From positions 65,392 to 129,391 of the forward strand of contig NZ_LT607420.1 of assembly GCF_900095225.1 (NCBI RefSeq): a stretch of 64,000 nt of DNA. Reading direction: 5' to 3'. Positions 40,801-48,718 of this stretch are shown piece by piece (position 1 is the stretch's first letter; the number at the start of each line of letters is the position of its first letter). The DNA is from Pseudomonas sp. UMAB-08 (GTDB taxonomy: Bacteria; Pseudomonadota; Gammaproteobacteria; Pseudomonadales; Pseudomonadaceae). The notes beneath the pieces were generated by a model that saw only the letters and a program-made list of their open reading frames with translations, had not been told where the DNA came from and made no database searches. The translations under genes and the position numbers were made by a program.

Positions 40801-42544
40801 CATTGTTATAGTTATAGGGCGGGATCCACGCAGGGTTATCACCCTTTAATTGGCCAGAGGCCAGCAGGTCCAGAGCCGAATAACTCGCGGGGCCGTTAGG
40901 CAAGTTTCTGTAGTCGATTGAATAGCGGCGTCTGTTGGCCTGGAGGGTCATGTCCAGGTTCGTCTCCGGAAAACTGATGAATTCAGTCTCTGGAGGCAAG
41001 TTCCATTTGGTCAGTGTTTTTCGTGTCATGTCCAGGCGTTGGGGGGCAGGTTGTTTAAGCTGTTGTATGGCGTTCTCTAGCGTTTCTTCGTGGTCGGTAA
41101 ACTGCGCCATTGCTGTGTTGCGCTGTTCCGTTGAATAGCCTCCGCCTTCCGTTGGCTGGATCACTGTGTGCGCACTGGCCCACTGTAAGACTGGCGGTGT
41201 AAGTGTTGCCGAAATCAGTAGTTCTTGTTCGGGTGTCGCAGTACCGAGCAAGGTCGATGCATAGGTTGAGAGCTGTTGGTAACTCATCGTCAGCGCCAAG
41301 CCGGGCTCAATGGCGTGGGCAAGGTTGATGCCGTGTTGAAAATGCACCCACGCCGAACTCCATCGGTATCCAAGCTCGGGGGGCGAACCTTCAATCTGGA
41401 AGTCGACCGGGTAATGCGCTCTCAGCAAAAAACTGACCAGCACTGCCGTTTTGTCATAGGCCGCTATGCCACGCTGCTGGTAGTGCTTCTCAATGTCGTC
41501 ACGCAGGGTGCCATAACTTTTCCCCGCGTTGTCTGGATGTTCGAAGTCATAGCCCAGCAGGTTTGAAGCCGGGTCCAACGCCTGCGCGAGCGCGTGACGT
41601 ACCAGTTTTGCAACGATGGCCGGTGATGTCTTCTGGTGCGCGCGGGCTCCATACCAACCCAGGGCAGCTAGCAGGCTATTGGCAAGGCGTTGTCCTTCCG
41701 CTGACTCCACGATCTTTGCAAACGTGGTCATCGGATAGGCGCGAATGTCGGCGATCAGCGCCGACCGCAGAAAGGTCCCGCCGAGTTGATCCACCCAAGG
41801 CGTAGCACTGCCTGACATGAAGTGCTTGAGCGTCTCGATGACGAGTGCGCCGTCGGTGCCGTCGATGTTCTCGCCGATATCTACCGTTTCACGGGTGATG
41901 ATTCGAAGTACTGCTTCTTGGGCGGCTTGCAGCGCGTCAATGCAAACCCGACTCTCTACCTGATTTGTTGGCGGCGTCAAACCATAGCGTTTCAGCAGTT
42001 GAAAGGGCTGTACCGTACCGTCGCCGTACAGTGCTCCACCCAACTGATCTGCGGTATCAAACAGTGCTTTCAGGGCGTCCCTGAGTTCGTCCGATGCCCG
42101 GATGATCAGGGTCAGATCGTGATCTGTCCGCTCAGCATCATATCCGCGCAGCCCCTGGGTCCTGGTAATACTGACCTCGGTAAGTGCCCCTATTTTTTGA
42201 GCTGCACAGACGTCGATAAATGTACGGGTGGCCGCCAAGGCATTCAACGTGTCGACTGCCGCGGCATAGTCCTTGTGAAAGGGCGTGCCGGGAGTGGGTT
42301 GAAGACGGGGTTTTTCGAAGTTGAACTCGCTGGCGGTTTTTTTTGCGGTGAGCACGTCCAGCAACAGTGCGAAGTCACCCAATTCAGGGCGGCCCCAATG
42401 AGTGAAAGGTGTGTGTTTGGTCAGTGCTGCTAATGAGGCTTCGATATTGGCGTTGAGCATGTCTATTGAGGTCGTCTCTAAAGATGTCATTTCCACGACT
42501 CGATCTATGCCCATGCTGGGGAAGTCTTGTTCGTGCCCGCCCAT
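37883..42544 (-). CDS. Large dermonecrotic/polymorphic-toxin-like protein with putative C-terminal deaminase domain
   Basis: A 1553-residue protein that I cannot match to a characterised toxin. The first 800 residues are mostly helical and resemble the N-terminal part of large Pseudomonas proteins annotated as dermonecrotic toxin-like. A hydrophobic stretch at about 835-870 (IIMASIGLAFDVLSLIAPLA) could insert in a membrane. A beta-rich middle with short repeats follows. The last 120 residues look like a zinc deaminase: DSE at 1494-1496 followed by a helix, then TYPTCQSC with Cys1525 and Cys1528. No signal peptide, RHS repeats or VgrG/PAAR part is visible. ATGs at 42514 and 42490 are alternative starts, none with a good ribosome-binding site. 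The gene is clearly richer in A and T than its neighbours, and no immunity-like gene adjoins. Confidence 0.65.
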   Translation of the reverse strand: MGGHEQDFPSMGIDRVVEMTSLETTSIDMLNANIEASLAALTKHTPFTHWGRPELGDFALLLDVLTAKKTASEFNFEKPRLQPTPGTPFHKDYAAAVDTLNALAATRTFIDVCAAQKIGALTEVSITRTQGLRGYDAERTDHDLTLIIRASDELRDALKALFDTADQLGGALYGDGTVQPFQLLKRYGLTPPTNQVESRVCIDALQAAQEAVLRIITRETVDIGENIDGTDGALVIETLKHFMSGSATPWVDQLGGTFLRSALIADIRAYPMTTFAKIVESAEGQRLANSLLAALGWYGARAHQKTSPAIVAKLVRHALAQALDPASNLLGYDFEHPDNAGKSYGTLRDDIEKHYQQRGIAAYDKTAVLVSFLLRAHYPVDFQIEGSPPELGYRWSSAWVHFQHGINLAHAIEPGLALTMSYQQLSTYASTLLGTATPEQELLISATLTPPVLQWASAHTVIQPTEGGGYSTEQRNTAMAQFTDHEETLENAIQQLKQPAPQRLDMTRKTLTKWNLPPETEFISFPETNLDMTLQANRRRYSIDYRNLPNGPASYSALDLLASGQLKGDNPAWIPPYNYNNATGVFLPPLARYKGLPDIPTAFEADFGAWLKSTKAAYEHIIVALISDLPRQERDAIEHGHVQLYGLRKPTANIALDDDERNFQALMARYGFIIHATHEGRENVHEVLPYAGFIRRRDDLVLAPISNAIKLRNSAYMRRGTLLPFDLNAYATGAAPLLNTTSTAVVHFLQGYLPARHTTTMAETWRPLRTVQIGRDVAQRYLFESESKLREAARGVTSFDSSVDAVAFLKNYVIPLWGPLEDLVSGIKSGDLRTIIMASIGLAFDVLSLIAPLAKMGSLTFRFVRNAATFGLRASLPRLAPLAGNYLATAATAINPLDGVFTLFKSGTHVVLKLNHAGVHLLRVGVKQLKNRLMIVRHGNKGLRLVTDEQPAAWIMSDNRYRVRKVNQHQNVLTYHDLRSSAKGSTPYLVDPMTRQPYGAPLMRINDQGSLSRHVPTDIALNDQNGGWTLLDTTPNLTKQWTRWGDDLFLEAGGITYKMITRENGQSVLRRTRTLNKADELDPLLKVPCRLKRSPDDLVKCAPNAFRNEGHSNVDAVTKKGIDAVPWFTDRRVTTDGTGTLVHQRSVHEIKNGLLIKKSGTALLLPKNYKQKITATVTGGNDIFKQIEIKDGLVEGIKDTRIISAVVAKRTVGGAKVIVTQADEGIYYSGHFFDDRPLALTRIQVNINNVGAATRLKDEHYLIYIYNGSYDANRYIKELSPAVIDADLNAIKRDIVAGKETYISTFVGGPFDMGTTPEQAALFCKYTQDRAVVAARVNRPSWTSLDLNTPLTARAGIATELNRLHVSETIFTADNITQRATTQRLTPENKNFAYVKIKSKESDRQPTKVYYSLSGLKKSRLDFPLTKQTDKGDGATLKNWNITKDGIAVSPEKTHYINAQRTKNPVGTRKADPHEALFLPDLTANASGNHRMMDSEHMILNALNADKIDFTKVESIEVFSTYPTCQSCTAGLMALKSKVPDGAFTVFEGGRLP

Positions 42545-42686
42545 GATTAATGGGGGGGGGCCATCTAAGCCGGGAGCGCCAGGAAGCCTGCTTTACATAG
42601 TTATTGTGTGTGGGATTCACGAGGCGCAGGGCCGCATAGCGATTTTCTGAAGGAAACCGTTCAGTGCGCAGGTTTTTTTGGGCGCA

Positions 42687-42703
42687 AGCACTGTTTCTGT
42701 GCA
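42687..42703 (+). promoter_or_regulatory. NtrC-like binding site
   Basis: AGCACTGTTTCTGTGCA contains the dyad GCAC-N7-GTGC, which has the spacing of the NtrC consensus TGCACC-N5-GGTGCA. It is centred about 117 bases before the predicted sigma-54 start, a normal enhancer distance. A half-site-like GCACC occurs a few bases further on. Confidence 0.55.
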
Positions 42704-42786
42704 ACGCTTGCACCGCAGGTCAGACATGGCGCTTTAATGGTGCCCAGCGCTGCTGCTGTACCGAGGAACCGCCGTATTTGCCCGGA

Positions 42787-42801
42787 TGGCATAAGTCTTG
42801 C
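42787..42801 (+). promoter_or_regulatory. Sigma-54 (RpoN) type promoter of the transglutaminase operon
   Basis: TGGCATA-AGTC-TTGC matches TGGCACG-N4-TTGC at all invariant GG and GC positions with correct spacing. The predicted start is about 42812, 28 bases before the GTG start codon. Confidence 0.65.
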
Positions 42802-42839
42802 GCGGTTCCATTACCGTCCAGGCTCGCAGGAGGCACGCC

Positions 42840-45800
42840 GTGTCGATTCATATCGCCTTGCACCATGTCACGCATTACCGCTACGACCGCGCGGTCGAGT
42901 TGGGTCCACAGATCGTTCGACTCCGTCCGGCGGCGCATAGCCGTACGCGGATTTTGTCCTATGCCTTGAAAGTCCTGCCTGAGCAGCACTTCGTCAACTG
43001 GCAGCAGGACCCACAAGGTAACTATCTGGCCCGCCTGGTCTTCCCCGAAAAGACCAACGAATTGCGCGTCGAGGTTGATCTGGTCGCCGAGATGGCGGTG
43101 TTCAACCCGTTCGACTTCTTTCTTGAGCCGTACGCGGAAAAAATCCCCTTTACCTACGCCAGCGACGAGCAGCGGGAGCTGGCGCCGTACCTTGAAAAAC
43201 TGCCGCTGACCCCGAAGTTCTCGGCTTATCTGGCGAGCATCGATCTCACGCCATTGCCTGCCATTGATTTTCTGGTGGCGCTGAACCAACGCTTGAGTCA
43301 GGACATCGATTACCTGATTCGGATGGAACCTGGCGTGCAGACGCCGGAATTCACTCTGGAAAACGCATCCGGCTCATGCCGCGATTCGGCCTGGTTACTG
43401 GTGCAGTTGCTGCGTCACTTGGGCATGGCTGCGCGCTTCGTGTCGGGGTACCTGATCCAGCTCAAGGCGGATGTCGAAGCACTCGACGGGCCGTCCGGCA
43501 CTGATGTCGATTTCACCGATTTGCACGCGTGGTGCGAGGTGTATCTGCCCGGTGCTGGCTGGGTCGGACTTGATGCAACGTCCGGTTTGTTCGCGGGCGA
43601 AGGCCATATTCCATTGGCGTGCAGCCCGGAGCCGTCTTCTGCGGCGCCGATCAGTGGCCTGGTCGAGCCCTGTGAGACCGAGTTCAGCCATGAAATGTCG
43701 GTCGAACGCATCTGGGAAGCGCCTCGCGTCACCAAGCCCTACAGCGAAGAACAGTGGCTGGCGATCCAGGCCCTTGGGCACAAGATCGACAGTGACCTGA
43801 CCCGTGATGACGTGCGCTTGACCATGGGTGGCGAGCCGACGTTTGTATCGATTGATGACCGCGATGGCGATGAGTGGAACACCGCCGCCCTCGGCCCGGA
43901 AAAGCGTCGGTTGTCCGCCGAGTTGTTCCAGCGCATGCGCAAGCATTACGCACCAAAGGGCCTCGTGCACTTTGGGCAGGGCAAGTGGTACCCCGGCGAG
44001 CAATTGCCGCGCTGGTCGCTGAACTGTTTCTGGCGTCGCGATGGGCAGCCGGTATGGCGTAACAACGCCTTGGTCGCAGATGAAACCGAAGACTACGGCG
44101 CCGATGGCACGTTGGCCGGACGTTTCCTTGCCAGCGTGGCTGAGCGCTTGAAACTGCCTGCGCGCTTTGTATTCCCGGCCTATGAAGATAATTTCTATTA
44201 CCTGTGGCGCGAAGGTGCGCTGCCGCTGAACGTCGAGGCCGAGGATTCGCGTCTGGCTGACACGCTAGAGCGTGATCGCCTGCGCAAAGTGTTCGCCCAA
44301 GGGCTGGACAAGGTCATCGGCCAAGTCCTGCCTCTGGCGCGCAATGCGGCAGGGGATCTGTGGCAGAGCGGTCGCTGGTTTTTGCGCGACAATCATTGCC
44401 GGCTGGTGCCGGGGGATTCGGCACTCGGTTATCGGCTGCCGCTGGCGTCGCAACCGTGGGTCAAGGCGGCGGAATACCCGTTCATTCATCCTACTGACCA
44501 CAATCAGGCGTTTGCCGAACTGCCTGCCAGCGAGCAGTTACAGACGCAGCTCAGTGGCTTGACCGAGCACGCAAACCCCGACGCCGAGCGCGAGCCCAAG
44601 ATCGATGAGTCGGCCGACTGGCTGACCCGTACCGCATTGTGCGCCGAAGCGCGGGAAGGGCGGTTGTACCTGTTCATGCCGCCGCTGGAGAAACTCGAGG
44701 ATTACCTCGAACTGGTCGCCGCGATCGAAGCCACTGCCGAGGAACTGCACTGCCCGGTATTGCTCGAAGGGTATGAGCCGCCCAGCGATCCACGGTTGTC
44801 GAACTTCCGGATCACCCCTGATCCGGGCGTCATCGAAGTCAATGTGCAGCCTTCTGCCAGTTGGGATGAGTTGGTTGAGCGCACCGAGTTTCTCTATGAG
44901 CAGGCGCGACTGACACGCCTGACCACCGAGAAATTCATGATCGATGGTCGCCACACCGGTACCGGCGGTGGCAACCATTTTGTCCTCGGTGGCGCGACCC
45001 CGGCGGACTCACCCTTTCTACGGCGTCCGGATTTGCTGCGCAGCCTGCTCAGCTATTGGCACAACCATCCGTCCTTGTCGTACCTGTTTTCCGGCTTGTT
45101 TATCGGGCCGACCTCGCAAGCGCCGCGTGTCGATGAGGCGCGCAACGATTCGCTGTACGAACTGGAGATTGCCTTCGCGCAAATGCCGGAACCGGGCGAA
45201 GAGTGTGCGCCGTGGCTGGTGGACCGGCTGCTGCGAAACCTGTTGATCGATGTCACCGGCAACACGCACCGCGCCGAGTTCTGTGTCGACAAACTCTACT
45301 CACCTGACGGTGCGACGGGGCGTTTGGGCCTGCTGGAGCTGCGCGCCTTTGAAATGCCGCCTCACGCCCGCATGAGCCTGGCCCAACAGCTATTGCTGCG
45401 GGCGCTGGTTGCGCGTTTCTGGCGTGAGCCTTATGCACCCGCCAAGTTGGCGCGTTGGGGCACCGAACTGCACGACCGCTTCATGCTCCCGCACTTTATC
45501 GAGCAGGATTTTGCCGATGTCATCGTCGAGCTGAATGCCGCGGGTTATCCGTTGCGTGCCGAATGGTTTGCCGCGCATCTGGAGTTCCGTTTCCCGAAAG
45601 TCGGCGACTACGCGGTCAGCGGCATCGAACTGGAAGTGCGTCAGGCACTGGAACCCTGGCATGTGCTGGGTGAAGAAGGGGCTGCGGGAGGCGCGGTGCG
45701 TTATGTCGACTCGTCGCTGGAGCGCTTGCAGGTCAAGATCAATGGCTTGCCGCCGCAGCGTTACATGCTGACTTGCAATGGCATCGCGGTGCCGCTGCAG

Positions 45801-46130
45801 CCGACAGGACGAGTTGGCGAGTTCGTTGCGGGCGTGCGTTATCGCGCGTGGCAGCCCTCCAATTGTTTGCAGCCGACCATCCCGGTGCATGCGCCGTTGG
45901 TGTTCGACCTGCTCGACACGTGGATGCAGCGCTCGCTGGGGGGTTGCGAGTATCATGTCGCGCATCCTGGGGGGCGCAATTACGAGACGTTGCCGGTGAA
46001 TGCCAATGAGGCAGAAAGCCGTCGTCTGTCGCGTTTCTTCCGCATCGGCCATAGCCCCGGCAAGCTGCAAGTGCCGTTGTTGAGCATTAATGATGAACTG
46101 CCGATGACCCTGGATATGCGCCGCCACTAG
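42840..46130 (+). CDS. Transglutaminase-like protein fused to DUF2126
   Basis: A 1096-residue cytoplasmic protein. Residues about 1-85 are the bacterial transglutaminase N-terminal domain (ALHHVTHYRYDRAVELGPQIVRLRP). The transglutaminase core shows the Cys-His-Asp triad: Cys180 in GSCRDSAW, His229 in DLHAWCEV, Asp245 in VGLDATSG. From about 300 onward is the large DUF2126 part (LTMGGEPTFVSIDDRDGDEWN, GRHTGTGGGNHFVLGGATP). Comparative work has placed such genes with ATP-grasp and alpha-E proteins in predicted peptide or amide pathways. The start is GTG at 42840 with a perfect AGGAGG. It is the first gene of a three-gene operon. Confidence 0.85.
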   Translation: MSIHIALHHVTHYRYDRAVELGPQIVRLRPAAHSRTRILSYALKVLPEQHFVNWQQDPQGNYLARLVFPEKTNELRVEVDLVAEMAVFNPFDFFLEPYAEKIPFTYASDEQRELAPYLEKLPLTPKFSAYLASIDLTPLPAIDFLVALNQRLSQDIDYLIRMEPGVQTPEFTLENASGSCRDSAWLLVQLLRHLGMAARFVSGYLIQLKADVEALDGPSGTDVDFTDLHAWCEVYLPGAGWVGLDATSGLFAGEGHIPLACSPEPSSAAPISGLVEPCETEFSHEMSVERIWEAPRVTKPYSEEQWLAIQALGHKIDSDLTRDDVRLTMGGEPTFVSIDDRDGDEWNTAALGPEKRRLSAELFQRMRKHYAPKGLVHFGQGKWYPGEQLPRWSLNCFWRRDGQPVWRNNALVADETEDYGADGTLAGRFLASVAERLKLPARFVFPAYEDNFYYLWREGALPLNVEAEDSRLADTLERDRLRKVFAQGLDKVIGQVLPLARNAAGDLWQSGRWFLRDNHCRLVPGDSALGYRLPLASQPWVKAAEYPFIHPTDHNQAFAELPASEQLQTQLSGLTEHANPDAEREPKIDESADWLTRTALCAEAREGRLYLFMPPLEKLEDYLELVAAIEATAEELHCPVLLEGYEPPSDPRLSNFRITPDPGVIEVNVQPSASWDELVERTEFLYEQARLTRLTTEKFMIDGRHTGTGGGNHFVLGGATPADSPFLRRPDLLRSLLSYWHNHPSLSYLFSGLFIGPTSQAPRVDEARNDSLYELEIAFAQMPEPGEECAPWLVDRLLRNLLIDVTGNTHRAEFCVDKLYSPDGATGRLGLLELRAFEMPPHARMSLAQQLLLRALVARFWREPYAPAKLARWGTELHDRFMLPHFIEQDFADVIVELNAAGYPLRAEWFAAHLEFRFPKVGDYAVSGIELEVRQALEPWHVLGEEGAAGGAVRYVDSSLERLQVKINGLPPQRYMLTCNGIAVPLQPTGRVGEFVAGVRYRAWQPSNCLQPTIPVHAPLVFDLLDTWMQRSLGGCEYHVAHPGGRNYETLPVNANEAESRRLSRFFRIGHSPGKLQVPLLSINDELPMTLDMRRH

Positions 46131-46222
46131 CAAGCCCATTGAGGGAGATGTCACGCGCCGGGTTTGCCTGCGCGTGTGACATTTTTCTGTACTCATTCGA
46201 TGTGTTGTCTGCCGAGACTTTC

Positions 46223-48718
46223 ATGCCTGACCTGCTTGACCGTTATCCGCTGACCGCGGGTACTTATCACGAGATGCTCGATGCCAGCGGCGCTGTTCGT
46301 CCGCATTGGCAGCGCCTGTATGAGCATCTGCAACGCAGCACGCCCGCGCAGTTGATGCAGCGTCAGGCGTTGCTGACTCGGCAGATTCAGGAAAACGGGG
46401 TGACCTACAACGTCTATGCCGATCCAAAAGGCGCAGACCGGCCTTGGGAGCTCGATCTACTGCCCCACCTGATACCGGCTCAGGAATGGCAGCACGTCGC
46501 CGCAGGCATCGCTCAGCGAGCGCGCTTGCTCAATGCAGTACTGGCCGACCTGTACGGCCCTCAGCAGTTGATCGCCGACGGCTTGCTGCCGGCGGAACTG
46601 GTGTTCGGGCATAACAATTTTCTGTGGCCGTGTCAGGGCGTGAAACCGCCCGAAGGCACGTTCCTGCACATGTACGCTGTGGATCTGGCGCGCACTCCCG
46701 ATGGCCGCTGGTGGGTCACCGCCGACCGTACCCAGGCGCCTTCGGGCGCCGGTTTTGCGCTGGAAAACCGGCAAATCGTTTCGCGCGCGTTCCCGGACAT
46801 GTACCGCGACTTGCAGGTGCAGCATTTGTCGGGCTTTTTCCGCGCCTTGCAAGAGACGCTGGTGCGCCAGGCGCCCAGCGACAACGAAGCGCCACTGGTG
46901 GTCCTGTTGACCCCCGGCCGCTTCAACGAAAGCTACTTCGAACACCTTTATCTCGCTCGCCAACTGGGTTATCCACTGGTCGAAGGCGGCGATCTGACGG
47001 TGCGCGACGCCACGGTTTATCTGAAAACGCTCAGCGGCCTGCGTCGGGTTCACGCGATCATGCGTCGGCTCGACGATGACTTCTGCGATCCACTGGAATT
47101 GCGCACCGACTCAGCGCTGGGTGTTCCAGGCTTGCTCGAAGCGGTGCGCCAGGGACGGGTACTGGTCGCCAATGCCTTGGGCAGCGGCGTTCTGGAATCG
47201 CCCGGTTTGCTGGGCTTTCTGCCGAAAATCAATCAGCACCTGTTTGGTGAAGAATTAATCCTTCCGTCCGTGGCGACATGGTGGTGCGGCGAACCTCCGG
47301 TGCTGGCCCAGGCGCTGGAAAAACTTCCCGAACTGCTGATCAAGCCGGCGTTCCCGTCACAAAGTTTCACGCCGGTGTTTGGCCGCGATTTGAATGCCGA
47401 GCAGCGTCAGGCATTGGCGGAGCGGATGCAGGCCCGGCCTTACGCGTATGTTGCGCAGGAGCTGGCGCAGCTGTCCCATGCACCTGTGTGGCAAACCGAT
47501 GGCGATCAGTTGCAACCTCGGGCGATTGGCATGCGGGTGTATGCCGTCGCCAGCGCTGACGGTTATCGGGTGTTGCCGGGTGGATTGACCCGGGTCGCTG
47601 CCGAGGCCGATGCCGACGTGGTGTCGATGCAGCGCGGCGGAGCGAGCAAGGACACCTGGGTCTTGGGTGAGCGTGTCTATGGTGTCGAACCGTGGAAAGG
47701 TCAGCGTGCCCTGGGTGTGCGTGACTTGATTCGACGTGACCCTTATCTGCCATCGCGGGTGGTAGAGAATTTGTTCTGGTTCGGCCGCTACTGCGAGCGT
47801 TGCGATGACAGCGCACGGTTGTTGCGGATCATGCTGGCGCGTTATGTCGATGGCGACGACCCTTTGGCCCTGCAAGCAGCGGTGAAGCTGGGCGAGAGCC
47901 TGCACTTGCTGCCAGACGAGGAAGAGGGGGGCGAACTGCACGAGCGCTTGCTCGCCGGACTGTTGGGCGAAGACGGCGTATTCAGCCTGCGGGCCAACCT
48001 GCAACGCCTGCAGTGGGCGGCATCACAAGTGCGCGGCAAGCTGTCGCGAGAAAACTGGCAAGCGCTGGTTGAACTGCAGCGCGAAACCATGAGCCTGGAA
48101 ACAGACGATCCCGACTTTGGTGAACTGCTGGACTTCCTCAACCGTCTGGTGATGTCGCTGGCAGCCTTGTCCGGCTTTGCCCTGGACGACATGACCCGCG
48201 ATGAAGGCTGGCGCTTTTTGATGATCGGTCGGCGTATCGAGCGGCTACGGTTTCTCAGTACCAGCCTGGCGGCGTTCCTGCGCGATGCCGCGGTAAACGA
48301 TGACGCGGGCCTGGAGTGGCTGTTGGAGCTGGGCAATAGCAGCATCACCTACCGCTCGCGCTACCTGGCCGTGCCGCAATTGATCCCGGTGCTCGACTTG
48401 CTGTTGCTCGATGAGCAAAACCCGCACGCGGTGTTGTTCCAGTTGAAGCTGGTGTCGAGTTCGCTGGTCCGTCTGAACGAAGACTTCGGCGCGCCTCGTG
48501 ATACCAGCTTGCCGTTATTGATCAGGCGCCTGTCGGCCTTCGACCTCGGCAGCCTGGAGAACTCGTTGTTCGGCCAAGGCAGCGTGCGCGCTGTACTCGA
48601 TGGCTTGGCCGATTTGCTGCAGAGCATCGGCGAGGCCAGCGGCCAAGTGTCGGACCGATTGGCCTTGCGCCATTTTGCCCACGTCGATGATGTCAGCCAG
48701 CGCACGGTGTCCGTCTGA
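46223..48718 (+). CDS. Circularly permuted ATP-grasp / alpha-E domain protein
   Basis: An 831-residue protein. The N-terminal half (about 60-480) is the circularly permuted ATP-grasp type 2 domain (GVTYNVYADPKGADRPWELDLLP, FLHMYAVDLARTPDGRWWVTADRTQAPSGAGFALENR), predicted to form a carboxylate-amine bond using ATP. The C-terminal half (about 525-830) is the helical alpha-E domain (LPSRVVENLFWFGRYCERCDDSARLLR). Its substrate is unknown. The start at ATG 46223 (MPDLLDRYPLTAGTYHEM) has only a weak ribosome-binding site. It overlaps the next gene by one base. Confidence 0.85.
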   Translation: MPDLLDRYPLTAGTYHEMLDASGAVRPHWQRLYEHLQRSTPAQLMQRQALLTRQIQENGVTYNVYADPKGADRPWELDLLPHLIPAQEWQHVAAGIAQRARLLNAVLADLYGPQQLIADGLLPAELVFGHNNFLWPCQGVKPPEGTFLHMYAVDLARTPDGRWWVTADRTQAPSGAGFALENRQIVSRAFPDMYRDLQVQHLSGFFRALQETLVRQAPSDNEAPLVVLLTPGRFNESYFEHLYLARQLGYPLVEGGDLTVRDATVYLKTLSGLRRVHAIMRRLDDDFCDPLELRTDSALGVPGLLEAVRQGRVLVANALGSGVLESPGLLGFLPKINQHLFGEELILPSVATWWCGEPPVLAQALEKLPELLIKPAFPSQSFTPVFGRDLNAEQRQALAERMQARPYAYVAQELAQLSHAPVWQTDGDQLQPRAIGMRVYAVASADGYRVLPGGLTRVAAEADADVVSMQRGGASKDTWVLGERVYGVEPWKGQRALGVRDLIRRDPYLPSRVVENLFWFGRYCERCDDSARLLRIMLARYVDGDDPLALQAAVKLGESLHLLPDEEEGGELHERLLAGLLGEDGVFSLRANLQRLQWAASQVRGKLSRENWQALVELQRETMSLETDDPDFGELLDFLNRLVMSLAALSGFALDDMTRDEGWRFLMIGRRIERLRFLSTSLAAFLRDAAVNDDAGLEWLLELGNSSITYRSRYLAVPQLIPVLDLLLLDEQNPHAVLFQLKLVSSSLVRLNEDFGAPRDTSLPLLIRRLSAFDLGSLENSLFGQGSVRAVLDGLADLLQSIGEASGQVSDRLALRHFAHVDDVSQRTVSV

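Larger units (their letters stand above)
42545..42839. other. Divergent intergenic region with G9 tract, NtrC-like site and sigma-54 promoter
   Basis: This 295-base region separates the toxin-like gene (minus) from the transglutaminase operon (plus). It holds a run of nine G (42552-42560) close to the toxin start, an NtrC-like dyad (42687-42703) and a -24/-12 promoter (42787-42801). I see no convincing small gene in it. Confidence 0.6.

Noticed and set aside
42384..42713. Possible immunity gene on the minus strand beside the toxin-like gene
   Set aside because: It overlaps the toxin N-terminus in another frame, begins with GTG without a ribosome-binding site and has a non-protein-like composition.
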